Positions 54,247 through 60,674 of a DNA stretch of 64,000 bases are shown piece by piece. The stretch's first letter is position 1; each line of letters starts with the position of its first letter. The notes beneath the pieces are model-generated. The model ran no database searches. It was not told the origin of the DNA and was given only the letters and a program-made list of their open reading frames with translations. The stretch spans positions 1 to 64,000 of IMG/VR virus record IMGVR_UViG_3300042549_006840; one strand, given 5' to 3'. The DNA comes from a virus. The position numbers and the translations under genes were made by a program.

Positions 54247-54795
54247 ATGACAGAAGAGAAAAAGCCTCTTAGTAGAAGCGAAAGAGAAGCACAAATTAAA
54301 GACAAAGCAGGATGGCTTATTACCGTACTGGCTGCTTTGTTGGCCATTAATACTTACATTGCTTCTGGCAATAGTTCTAAGGTTTTGAATAATACAATTA
54401 AAGCTAATGACACGTGGGCATTCTACCAAGCAAAGTCTATTAAGCAGACACTGGCTGAAATGGCTAGAGATGATGCTGTTGAGAGAAAGCAGTTTGATAA
54501 AGCAGATAAATTAACTGCTAAAATTAATCGTTACGAATCAGAACCAGCTACAGGTGAAGGTAAGAAAGAATTGTTTGCTAAAGCCAAAGCATTAGAAGCT
54601 GAGCGTGACCAAGTTCGTAAATCTGGTCCTTGGATGACATTTGCAGGATCGGGTTTTCAGATTGCCATTGTACTATTATCTGCTAGTATTTTAGCTGTTG
54701 CACCTGCTTTGTTTACAGCAAGTGTTATAGTTGGTGCGTTGTCTGCGTTGTTGATGAGCCAAGGAATTTGGCTCTGGTTGCCGTTAAGTATATAA
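54247..54795 (+). CDS. DUF4337-like membrane protein
   Basis: Protein of 182 residues. One N-terminal TM helix (about 22-40, WLITVLAALLAINTYIA), then NTIKANDTWAFYQAKSIKQT, the typical DUF4337 signature, a charged helix, and two C-terminal TM helices (about 140-180). The function of DUF4337 proteins is unknown; they occur in bacteria and some phages. It is the last gene of the island, and its end overlaps by 12 nt the end of the convergent D,D-peptidase gene. Confidence 0.75.
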   Translation: MTEEKKPLSRSEREAQIKDKAGWLITVLAALLAINTYIASGNSSKVLNNTIKANDTWAFYQAKSIKQTLAEMARDDAVERKQFDKADKLTAKINRYESEPATGEGKKELFAKAKALEAERDQVRKSGPWMTFAGSGFQIAIVLLSASILAVAPALFTASVIVGALSALLMSQGIWLWLPLSI

Positions 54796-55491
54796 AGCAA
54801 TAAATTCTGCTTCAGGTATTCTGACTTTACCGTCCTTACTACCAAGCAGAATTACAATACGGCGACCAACGTTGGTATCCAACATCATCACAATGCAACC
54901 GCCAGCCGCATTTGTTGTTCCAGTCTTGCTAATAATAAAGTTATGACGCTTTCCAACAATTGGATTTGTGTTGTTAAAGTGCAGGGTCTTTTTACCAACC
55001 TTTATGCTTAAAACAGGTGTCTGGCTAGCCTTGACTATCTCTGGATAGTTACTCGCCTCAAACACAAGACTGAGCAGATCTAGAGCTGTACTAATGTTCA
55101 TCGGACTTAGTCCAGTAGGTTCGACAAACTTAGTCCTGAGCATTCCAAGACTATGTGCCTTCTCGTTCATGTATTTGACGCATTTAAACTTACCGCCAGG
55201 GAAGTTATCACAAAGAGCTTTAGCTGCATCGTTATCGGACTTAACCAAAGCAAGTTGAATCAATTGCTCACGAGTGTACTTACCAATCTTCTCTTGCATG
55301 TTCGGCTCGTTGTCAAGAACAGCAATAACTGTCATCAACTTTGTGATACTTGCAATCGACCTAACTTCTGTAATGTTAGACCCTTCAATTAGATTGCCTT
55401 GATCATCAGTCTCCAACCAACTATGTGCTGTGATGTTCATTGCAAAGGCATTGCTACACAGAAGGCATAAAGTCAGAATTATCTTTTTCAT
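54784..55491 (-). CDS. Secreted D-alanyl-D-alanine peptidase (S11, PBP7-like)
   Basis: Protein of 235 residues with a signal peptide (residues 1-17, KKIILTLCLLCSNAFA) and all three penicillin-binding motifs: SITK (about 48-51), SDN (about 85-87) and KTG (about 189-191). That is the layout of low-molecular-mass PBPs that cut D-Ala bonds in the periplasm. It is shorter than the usual bacterial enzymes and lacks the C-terminal domain of PBP5. Third gene of the lysis-type cassette; its ATG overlaps the upstream stop. It may loosen the wall at lysis or modify it earlier. It is unusual in a phage and probably host-derived. Confidence 0.85.
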   Translation of the reverse strand: MKKIILTLCLLCSNAFAMNITAHSWLETDDQGNLIEGSNITEVRSIASITKLMTVIAVLDNEPNMQEKIGKYTREQLIQLALVKSDNDAAKALCDNFPGGKFKCVKYMNEKAHSLGMLRTKFVEPTGLSPMNISTALDLLSLVFEASNYPEIVKASQTPVLSIKVGKKTLHFNNTNPIVGKRHNFIISKTGTTNAAGGCIVMMLDTNVGRRIVILLGSKDGKVRIPEAEFIALYT

Positions 55492-55799
55492 TTAAACACC
55501 AACAATGAGAGAAGGATCGAATGAACGACAAAGCCAAAACCAATTGTTACGATGTTAATCATGTCTTTGAGGATTGCTGCTCGAACAAAGAACAAAGCTA
55601 AACCACCGTAAACAAACAATACCATATCAATAGGAGGAAGCTTGTCATTGAAGCCTGTCATTACTGATAAGATTGTAGGAATGGTACAGGCGTGAATAAG
55701 GATCAAACCAATCCAAGATAATGTCTCAGCAGTCGTGACTGTTAAACGTGTTTTGCAGAATGTAATAAACTGATGAATGTATTTGTCAAACTGTTCCAT
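55488..55799 (-). CDS. Three-TM membrane protein, holin candidate
   Basis: Protein of 103 residues with three predicted membrane helices (about 24-44, 55-75, 80-102) and a short charged N-terminus (MEQFDKYIHQFITFCKTRLT). Similar small proteins with FCKTRLTVTTAETLSWIGL-type openings occur in aquatic T4-like phages. The place between a cell-wall hydrolase and a D,D-peptidase makes a holin role plausible, but there is no sequence motif that proves it. Confidence 0.6.
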   Translation of the reverse strand: MEQFDKYIHQFITFCKTRLTVTTAETLSWIGLILIHACTIPTILSVMTGFNDKLPPIDMVLFVYGGLALFFVRAAILKDMINIVTIGFGFVVHSILLSLLVFK

Positions 55800-55801
55800 G
55801 A

Positions 55802-56335
55802 TTATTCCTTATAAAAAATGTGACGGCCAATCTTTGCTACTTTCTCTTTCTTCCAACCTGGATTAACATAGTCGGCATGATAGAACATCGCCTCCTTTAG
55901 TCCATCCAATCTGAAGTCTTCTAGTAGAACCTTTTTTGCTGCTGCAACAGATTCAGTGTAGTTAGGGCCATGGACTGGTTTCATCTTCCCAGCATTCTCG
56001 CAGTACCAGCTGAACTGGCATACGACCTTTTCCATGAATACGTTCTTTTGGTAAACTACCTTGCAAACGTCTGAGGGGAATTTGCCTGACTCAGCACGGT
56101 TGAGTGTTACCTGAGCTACAGCAACTTTACCTTCAAAAGGTTCTGAGCCTGCTTCGTAGTAAATGTTCTTAGAGAGACAATCTAACTGGCGCTCTCTCTC
56201 AGACGATGTCATTGAAGACACATTTACCTTGGTGTGTTTAAAATACTCAATCTTGTTGATGCTTACTTGTGTAATGATTGAGAGGACAAAAAATGCTCCC
56301 ACTACAAACATAATGGGCTTCAAAAGTTTTTCCAT
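55802..56335 (-). CDS. SleB-like cell wall hydrolase (membrane-anchored endolysin candidate)
   Basis: Protein of 177 residues. N-terminal TM/signal-anchor (about 7-25, PIMFVVGAFFVLSIIT). The hydrolase_2/SleB domain (about 50-177) shows LSKNIYYEAGSEPFEGKVAV with the likely catalytic Glu at about 61, then QVTLNRAESGKFPSDVCKVV and CQFSWYCE. SleB-like enzymes are lytic transglycosylases. The anchor suggests an SAR-type or membrane-tethered endolysin. The SD AAGGAG is 5 nt before the ATG and follows directly on the tmRNA gene. Confidence 0.8.
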   Translation of the reverse strand: MEKLLKPIMFVVGAFFVLSIITQVSINKIEYFKHTKVNVSSMTSSERERQLDCLSKNIYYEAGSEPFEGKVAVAQVTLNRAESGKFPSDVCKVVYQKNVFMEKVVCQFSWYCENAGKMKPVHGPNYTESVAAAKKVLLEDFRLDGLKEAMFYHADYVNPGWKKEKVAKIGRHIFYKE

Positions 56336-56351
56336 GATATCTCCTTATTGA

Positions 56352-56650
56352 GATGGGTTATTCTGTTACGAGGAAACCCATCGAAACCCTAGTCAGCGTT
56401 TAGGCTGCCAATGCGAAACGTTCATCGTTTGCAGTTACTTTGATTTGCTTTTAACGTCTACTCCTGACGAGTTGTCCACTTCTGTACTTGTAGCCCTGTC
56501 GAAACCATGTCAGGCCCATCAAAAGTATACTGGTTTAGATTATATGGATGTCCGTGATCCCTTAGTCATCTTCATTATCGCACGGCGCAGACCATTATAC
56601 TTTTGGTGGACCTGGCGGAAATCGAATCCGCGTCCAGAACTCTTTTCTAG
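56352..56650 (-). ncRNA. ssrA: Circularly permuted (two-piece) tmRNA
   Basis: Read on the minus strand, the acceptor piece comes first: a P2-like strand, then a T arm with GGATTCGATTTCC and the acceptor 3' strand CAGGTCC followed by ACCA (3' end at 56604). An intervening segment of 86 nt has 9-bp complementary ends. The coding piece starts GGGCCTGACATGGTTTCGAC at 56517; GGGCCTG pairs with CAGGTCC over 7 bp (one G-U). The tag frame GCA AAC GAT GAA CGT TTC GCA TTG GCA GCC TAA (56432-56400) encodes ANDERFALAA, preceded by a TAACT like the E. coli resume signal. A hairpin (56352-56382) closes the coding piece. tmRNA rescues stalled ribosomes and tags the product for proteolysis. The 5' limit of the acceptor piece is estimated. 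Confidence 0.93.
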
Positions 56651-56674
56651 TTACTTCGTACAACTATAACATGG

Positions 56675-57004
56675 CTAAACATCTAGCCATGGCTTATATT
56701 TATTGATTCGTGGGCTAGAAGCGATTAAAACCAGCCAAGAACGCTTTCCAACCACGGTATCGACATAGTCCATCGGAACTGCGTGCACTCCTCTCTTATC
56801 GAAGTATTCACGGATGAAGTCCTTATGTTCTTCTACCCAACGATCAAACTTATACGACTTCTGATAGAATCGGAAGTGCTTAGTCTCAATAGTGTGCCAA
56901 AGCAGATTCAATGTACTAAGGATACTGCCTTGCCAAAGAACAATATCCCCTGGGTACGACTCATCAGGCGTCAAGTTCTTCTTGATAATCTTCTTGGTAC
57001 TCAT
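56675..57004 (-). CDS. Phage protein of unknown function (109 aa)
   Basis: Begins MSTKKIIKKNLTPDESYPGD and contains VLWQGSILSTLNLLWHTIET and FIREYFDKRGVHAVPMDYV. I do not recognise the family. I chose the ATG at 57004 since AAGGGG lies 6 nt upstream; an ATG at 57007 and one at 57040 are also in frame. It overlaps the upstream gene by 41 nt. The tmRNA acceptor piece begins just after its stop. Confidence 0.6.
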   Translation of the reverse strand: MSTKKIIKKNLTPDESYPGDIVLWQGSILSTLNLLWHTIETKHFRFYQKSYKFDRWVEEHKDFIREYFDKRGVHAVPMDYVDTVVGKRSWLVLIASSPRINKYKPWLDV

Positions 57005-57389
57005 CATAGTCCCCTTTTGTTTGGATTTCAATATCACCAAAAGTGATTAAGCCATCATTATACCCGACTTCAAAAGGACTGTCAAATGTGACCAAGTTGA
57101 TGTATTCACTGGCACTGGTGTGTTTGTCAACCATTGCAACAGGGACGCAAGAGATGCAACCAGCATCAACGCCATACTCAAAACCAAACCCGTCACGATA
57201 ACAACCGTCCCCATAAGCAGTACTAAACACAGCAAAAGGAAGTTTGGTGACACTATCGATAAAAATGTTACCACGATCAGGAAGGCGATAACCGAAAAAA
57301 TCAGTTTCTTCAAGAAGTCGGTCATACTTTTCGTCTCGGATAATGTAACATGGGTCAGCAATAAAATAGGTTCCAGCAGGTAAGCGCAT
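56964..57389 (-). CDS. Conserved protein with GTYFIADPCYII motif, unknown function
   Basis: Protein of 141 residues starting MRLPAGTYFIADPCYIIRDE, with VFSTAYGDGCYRDGFGFEYG and an acidic end. The GTYxIxDPCYxx motif is shared by small phage and bacterial proteins of unknown role. A strong AAGGAG SD 6 nt before the ATG at 57389 decides this start over longer in-frame options. It lies 10 nt after the DUF932 gene. Confidence 0.7.
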   Translation of the reverse strand: MRLPAGTYFIADPCYIIRDEKYDRLLEETDFFGYRLPDRGNIFIDSVTKLPFAVFSTAYGDGCYRDGFGFEYGVDAGCISCVPVAMVDKHTSASEYINLVTFDSPFEVGYNDGLITFGDIEIQTKGDYDEYQEDYQEELDA

Positions 57390-57399
57390 ATCGTTCTCC

Positions 57400-58350
57400 T
57401 TAAGCGGCTTCAGCAAATTCAATAGCAGTCTCAAGAGCTTTGATCTTGAGGTTCTTGTTTGCACCAAACCAAGCTGATTGCAAACGTGTATCAGCAGTCT
57501 TACCAATCTTGTGATCAGTCAAGTACGTAACAGCATTGAATGCTTGCCACCAAGATCCCTCAGCATAGTTTGCACCAGGTTGTGTGTTAATAACTTCCAA
57601 AGCACGAGTAGCACTTTTTGATAACTCTTTGCGTTGAGGACCCTTCTCTTTGTTGTAAACCAGGACTGGAAACACTTCTTTGAAGTACTCAGCCAGTTTG
57701 TCCTGTGTATACCGCTTTGAGCCAAGGAAACTAGCCATTTCTTTGTACTTGGCGAGCTTCTCAGTAGCTATTCCTAGTTGCTCTTTTACCTGGGAAGGAT
57801 CAAAGACAGTTCTATGGTTCTTTTTGACGACACGTTCGGAGTGCTCCTTTAGTGCTAACGTCAAAGTATTGTTACAAACAACACGGATCGGTGTAAAGCG
57901 AACATCGATACACTGACCAAACTTATGAGGATTTGTAAACAGAAGATATGAATCGACTTGGTCGCCTTTGAACAACTCAAACGAATCTTTTACTTTAGCG
58001 AGAGCCCAAACGATTTGACCATCGCGGAGTGAACCAGCAGTGTTCATCTCCATATCACCAGCATCGCAGTATTCTGAAAAGAATTGGAATGCTTCGTGAT
58101 TCTGTACTGGGTTCCAATCACTGGAAACCACATCGAGTACTTTGTTATCGGTAGAACGAACAAGAGCAGAGACGCCCACGTTAACACTCTTACCATCAAT
58201 TTTAGAGAATGCAGGAATCTTGTCTACTGTCCAGTCAAGATCTGCGGCTTTCAGCATCTGCTCGGGAGATAAGTCTGCAGGGACTTTCTTACCCAAACTG
58301 TGCCAGGGAGTTTCGCCAGTGTAAGCCATTGTTTCAATCATATGTGCCAT
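57400..58350 (-). CDS. DUF932 phage/plasmid-like protein
   Basis: Protein of 316 residues with the DUF932 (TIGR03299-type) pattern: TMAYTGETPWHSLGKKVP at the N-terminus, VVSSDWNPVQNHEAFQFF, IDVRFTPIRVVCNNTLTLAL and a C-terminal region including GSWWQAFNAVTYLTDH. The family is widespread in phages and plasmids; function not established. It is driven by a consensus sigma70 promoter (58383-58411) and so is probably early. The SD AAGGA precedes the ATG by 8 nt. Confidence 0.88.
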   Translation of the reverse strand: MAHMIETMAYTGETPWHSLGKKVPADLSPEQMLKAADLDWTVDKIPAFSKIDGKSVNVGVSALVRSTDNKVLDVVSSDWNPVQNHEAFQFFSEYCDAGDMEMNTAGSLRDGQIVWALAKVKDSFELFKGDQVDSYLLFTNPHKFGQCIDVRFTPIRVVCNNTLTLALKEHSERVVKKNHRTVFDPSQVKEQLGIATEKLAKYKEMASFLGSKRYTQDKLAEYFKEVFPVLVYNKEKGPQRKELSKSATRALEVINTQPGANYAEGSWWQAFNAVTYLTDHKIGKTADTRLQSAWFGANKNLKIKALETAIEFAEAA

Positions 58351-58382
58351 AATGTATGTCCTTAATTAGTTGCGGTAGGTCT

Positions 58383-58411
58383 ATTATAACGTGTTTCCGA
58401 GAAACAGTCAA
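58383..58411 (-). promoter_or_regulatory. Consensus sigma70 promoter with palindromic spacer, before DUF932 gene
   Basis: TTGACT and TATAAT 17 nt apart on the minus strand. The spacer region holds a perfect palindrome TGTTTC-TCG-GAAACA (58392-58406), a possible operator. Confidence 0.8.
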
Positions 58412-58427
58412 CAGTTATTTTGGTAGG

Positions 58428-58697
58428 TCAAACACCTAAACCCATCCCTGCGAGGATGAAGTTCTGAGCCTTTGTAAGGATGAATTCCTTACTAGCAGTA
58501 GGCTTATTCATTTGGTCAATAATAGCCAGTTTCATGGGTTGCTTGCCGCCCCCAGCCATAATGACTCCCTCTGCAAAGATCTTGAAGTCTTCTTTGTTCA
58601 TAGTGCTGAATGCATTGTACAGCTCTTTGAGAGCGTCATTGCCCAACGTATCGTTTTGCAGACGTGGCTTGGAGGAGGTTTGAGTCTTCAATTGCAT
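58428..58697 (-). CDS. Small phage protein of unknown function (89 aa)
   Basis: Begins MQLKTQTSSKPRLQNDTLGN, with ELYNAFSTMNKEDFKIFAEG and a hydrophobic end. Start chosen at ATG 58697, one base after the stop of the upstream gene; a longer GTG start at 58718 would overlap it and has no SD. Not recognised. It is co-transcribed with the 62-aa gene upstream. Confidence 0.6.
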   Translation of the reverse strand: MQLKTQTSSKPRLQNDTLGNDALKELYNAFSTMNKEDFKIFAEGVIMAGGGKQPMKLAIIDQMNKPTASKEFILTKAQNFILAGMGLGV

Positions 58698-58698
58698 T

Positions 58699-58887
58699 TC
58701 AAGACTCACTCTCTTCACTGAGGATGAATTGAACTACTTCGTATGCATCGTCACCGAATTCGTTGAGTACCAAATCCATGATGCGGTCATTGGAAACACC
58801 AGATGTAATCAGATCGTAAGTCATTGAGCTGATCTCGTGCTCGATGTTCTGATCCATCATAAGGTAGTGTTGCTTTGTTCTAAACAT
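58699..58887 (-). CDS. Small acidic phage protein of unknown function (62 aa)
   Basis: MFRTKQHYLMMDQNIEHEIS, then acidic, with DLVLNEFGDDAYEVVQFILS. No recognised domain. The SD AAAGGGA lies 7 nt before the ATG, and a sigma70-type promoter at 58915-58943 lies just upstream, so it heads a small early operon. Confidence 0.65.
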   Translation of the reverse strand: MFRTKQHYLMMDQNIEHEISSMTYDLITSGVSNDRIMDLVLNEFGDDAYEVVQFILSEESES

Positions 58888-58914
58888 ATTGATCCCTTTT
58901 GTTTGTGGTAAACG

Positions 58915-58943
58915 ATTATACCATGAGACCGAAAAAAAGGCAA
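58915..58943 (-). promoter_or_regulatory. Sigma70-type promoter (TTGCCT-17-TATAAT) of the 58887 operon
   Basis: Same boxes and spacing as the promoter at 49800-49828. It lies 28 nt before the ATG, just after the 2OG oxygenase-like gene ends. Confidence 0.75.
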
Positions 58944-58946
58944 CTT

Positions 58947-59591
58947 TTAGTTTTTTACACTTGTTAAATTTAAAACAGTTTCACCGTTATCACCAAAAAG
59001 AGTGGAGCAGGGGAAGTAGCTAACAACCAAAGAAGACCTCAACAAATCAGAGGTATTTTTTTGAACAAAGTGGTAGCATGTTGATGGAAATATAAGAAGG
59101 TCTAATTCTTCCGGAATAACAATATACATTGCAGAATTAAAAACATTTCTTTCTGTGTAATTTAATATAATTTCTCTACTAATAGGTGAATGAGAAAAGG
59201 ATTGATCAAAAACAATGCCACCTGAGTTTGGAGGCACTTTTAAATACAATACACAACTGAATAAACTGTTGTCATGTTTGTGTGTTTGGGCATAGTCACC
59301 AGGATAATGGTAATTAACAAAAGATCCAACAATAGAAAATTTTATCTCTGGATCAATTTTTAAAATATCATATGCATATTGATAAAATTTTTCATCTATC
59401 TGTGATTTTAAAGAAGACATCTGATTATGTTCCAAAAGATTACTACCGTTGGATCTATAACCGTTAGATGCTCCATACCTTCTTTTTTCTAAATTATTTA
59501 CAAAGTCAATTTCTTTTTGTTCAATGAAATCTATTTTAGTTTTCATTAAAGGATAAGAAAACAACGGAATCATGTAATTTTCATTATGCAT
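58947..59591 (-). CDS. Putative 2OG-Fe(II) oxygenase (TIGR02466-like)
   Basis: Protein of 214 residues. It shows FVNYHYPGDYAQTHKHDNSL (candidate H-x-D ligand), CVLYLKVPPNSGGIVFDQ, LLIFPSTCYHFVQKNTSD (distal His) and RSSLVVSYF (Arg for 2-oxoglutarate). That order fits the TIGR02466-type oxygenase fold. Start chosen at ATG 59591, 1 nt after the upstream stop with a GAGG before it. The substrate is unknown. Confidence 0.65.
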   Translation of the reverse strand: MHNENYMIPLFSYPLMKTKIDFIEQKEIDFVNNLEKRRYGASNGYRSNGSNLLEHNQMSSLKSQIDEKFYQYAYDILKIDPEIKFSIVGSFVNYHYPGDYAQTHKHDNSLFSCVLYLKVPPNSGGIVFDQSFSHSPISREIILNYTERNVFNSAMYIVIPEELDLLIFPSTCYHFVQKNTSDLLRSSLVVSYFPCSTLFGDNGETVLNLTSVKN

Positions 59592-59592
59592 G

Positions 59593-59781
59593 TCAGACCT
59601 CAGAAAAGCCTTCAGAATCAAATATAAAGTATTCGTGAAGCTGGTTTAGTATTTCATTTTCAACATTTTCAGCAATCACTTCACGAGAAGGATTGTCATC
59701 ATGTTTGTACGAACGGTTCAATCCAAATTGGATTCCACGCTCAATACAGTCGGTGAGGATAGGGTAAAACTTAGGTTTCAT
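59593..59781 (-). CDS. Small conserved phage protein (62 aa)
   Basis: MKPKFYPILTDCIERGIQFG, then NRSYKHDDNPSREVIAENVE and HEYFIFDSEGF. This type of short protein, ending in YFxFD, occurs in many T4-like phages without known function. It lies between tRNA-Ser(GCU) and the 2OG oxygenase-like gene. The SD AGAAAG is weak. Confidence 0.65.
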   Translation of the reverse strand: MKPKFYPILTDCIERGIQFGLNRSYKHDDNPSREVIAENVENEILNQLHEYFIFDSEGFSEV

Positions 59782-59791
59782 ATTTTCTTTC

Positions 59792-59881
59792 TGGTGGAAC
59801 GACTGAGACTCGAACTCAGATACCTGCTTTCACAAGTCGACGGCTTAGCAAGCCGCTCCAATACCGTTATGGGACCGTTCC
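59792..59881 (-). tRNA. tRNA-Ser(GCU)
   Basis: Anticodon loop TTGCTAA, 7-bp acceptor (GGAACGG), long class II variable arm, T arm GAGTTCGAGTCTC and an encoded CCA. Confidence 0.93.
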
Positions 59882-59888
59882 ATTATAC

Positions 59889-60083
59889 TCAGCTTTTGTT
59901 TTCAAACAACATTTGCGGACCTTGGTCTAAACATTCTTCTGTTGATAGAACATCTTGGTATTCATTTTTGAATACTGCTTCATCAAACTTTTGAAGGTCT
60001 CTACCAAAAATGGCATCCCATCTGTTATTGTACTCTTCTTGAGTTACACTGTATGGACGTGGCTTACTTCCTTTACCTGACAT
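59889..60083 (-). CDS. Small conserved phage protein (64 aa)
   Basis: MSGKGSKPRPYSVTQEEYNN then RWDAIFGRDLQKFDEAVF and an acidic end. The MSGKGSKxRP start with a W/FDAIFG motif is common in small phage proteins of unknown role. AAAGGA lies 6 nt before the ATG, which rejects a longer frame running through the tRNAs. Confidence 0.7.
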   Translation of the reverse strand: MSGKGSKPRPYSVTQEEYNNRWDAIFGRDLQKFDEAVFKNEYQDVLSTEECLDQGPQMLFENKS

Positions 60084-60103
60084 AACAATTCCTTTAATAA
60101 TAT

Positions 60104-60195
60104 TGGCGGAAAGCAGAGGAGTTGAACCCCATCCCATTTCTGAGAACCTGGTTTTCAAGGCCAGTCGCAGGACCAACCCCGCTGCATTACTTTCC
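60104..60195 (-). tRNA. tRNA-Ser(UGA)
   Basis: Anticodon loop CTTGAAA, acceptor GGAAAGT, long variable arm, G73 and an encoded CCA. One C-A mismatch closes the anticodon stem. Confidence 0.88.
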
Positions 60196-60202
60196 ATATG
60201 TA

Positions 60203-60277
60203 TGGTGCCGAAGAAAGGATTTGAACCCTCAACCTTCGCTTTACAAGAGCGCTGCACTACCATTGTGCTACTTCGGC
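60203..60277 (-). tRNA. tRNA-Thr(UGU)
   Basis: Anticodon loop CTTGTAA, acceptor GCCGAAG pairing with CTTCGGC, A73 and encoded CCA. Confidence 0.93.
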
Positions 60278-60284
60278 TAAATTA

Positions 60285-60359
60285 TGGCATCCCCCAAGAG
60301 ACTCGAACTCTTTCTACACGGTTTTGGAGACCGGCGTGCTGCCATTACACTAGGGAGAA
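60285..60359 (-). tRNA. tRNA-Trp(CCA)
   Basis: Anticodon loop CTCCAAA as in bacterial tRNA-Trp, T arm AGAGTTCGAGTCTCT, G73 and encoded CCA. The first acceptor pair is T-T, so the 5' end may be off by one. Confidence 0.85.
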
Positions 60360-60365
60360 ACAAAT

Positions 60366-60442
60366 TGGACCGTCTGGAGGAACTCGAATCCCCAACCACT
60401 TATTTCGTAGACAAGCGCTCTAATCCATTGAGCTACAGACGG
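60366..60442 (-). tRNA. tRNA-Arg(ACG)
   Basis: Anticodon loop CTACGAA, acceptor CCGTCTG pairing with CAGACGG, encoded CCA. The A34 would need the tadA-type deaminase of the host. Confidence 0.92.
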
Positions 60443-60448
60443 ATATAT

Positions 60449-60523
60449 TGGTACCTGGTGACAGTTTCGAACTGCCGACCCGCTGCGTGTAAAGCAGCCG
60501 CTCTACCACTGAGCTAACCAGGC
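60449..60523 (-). tRNA. tRNA-Val(UAC)
   Basis: Anticodon loop TTTACAC, acceptor GCCTGGT with a G-U first pair, A73 and encoded CCA. Confidence 0.92.
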
Positions 60524-60524
60524 A

Positions 60525-60599
60525 TGGTGGATGAAGGTGGATTCGAACCACCGACCTGCGCCGTATGAAGACGTTGCACTACCGCTGTGCTATTCATCC
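60525..60599 (-). tRNA. tRNA-Met(CAU), elongator type
   Basis: Anticodon loop TTCATAC, acceptor GGATGAA pairing fully with TTCATCC, A73 and encoded CCA. An Ile tRNA with lysidine at C34 is possible. Confidence 0.85.
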
Positions 60600-60600
60600 A

Positions 60601-60674
60601 TGGAGCGGGTAGCGAGAATCGAACTCGCAAATAAACCTTGGCAAGGTTTCAGGTTACCTTTACATCATACCCGC
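60601..60674 (-). tRNA. tRNA-Gly(GCC)
   Basis: Anticodon loop TTGCCAA, acceptor GCGGGTA pairing with TACCCGC, T73 and encoded CCA. Its 5' end overlaps the stop region of the upstream coding sequence by 15 nt. Confidence 0.92.

Noticed and set aside
54784-55491. Beta-lactamase
   Set aside because: The SxxK/SDN/KTG set fits, but the small size, KTG surroundings and wall-hydrolase context fit an S11 D,D-peptidase.
56445-56669. Plus-strand frame across 56445-56669
   Set aside because: It lies antisense to the tmRNA; no SD, and the RNA pairing explains the sequence better.
56964-57506. Longer start (57506) for the GTYFIADPCY gene
   Set aside because: It would overlap the DUF932 gene in another frame and has no SD; ATG 57389 has AAGGAG at 6 nt.
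59889-60263. 124-codon frame extending through tRNA-Ser(UGA) and tRNA-Thr
   Set aside because: Only the last 64 codons, starting at ATG 60083 with an AAAGGA SD, look like a protein; the rest is tRNA.
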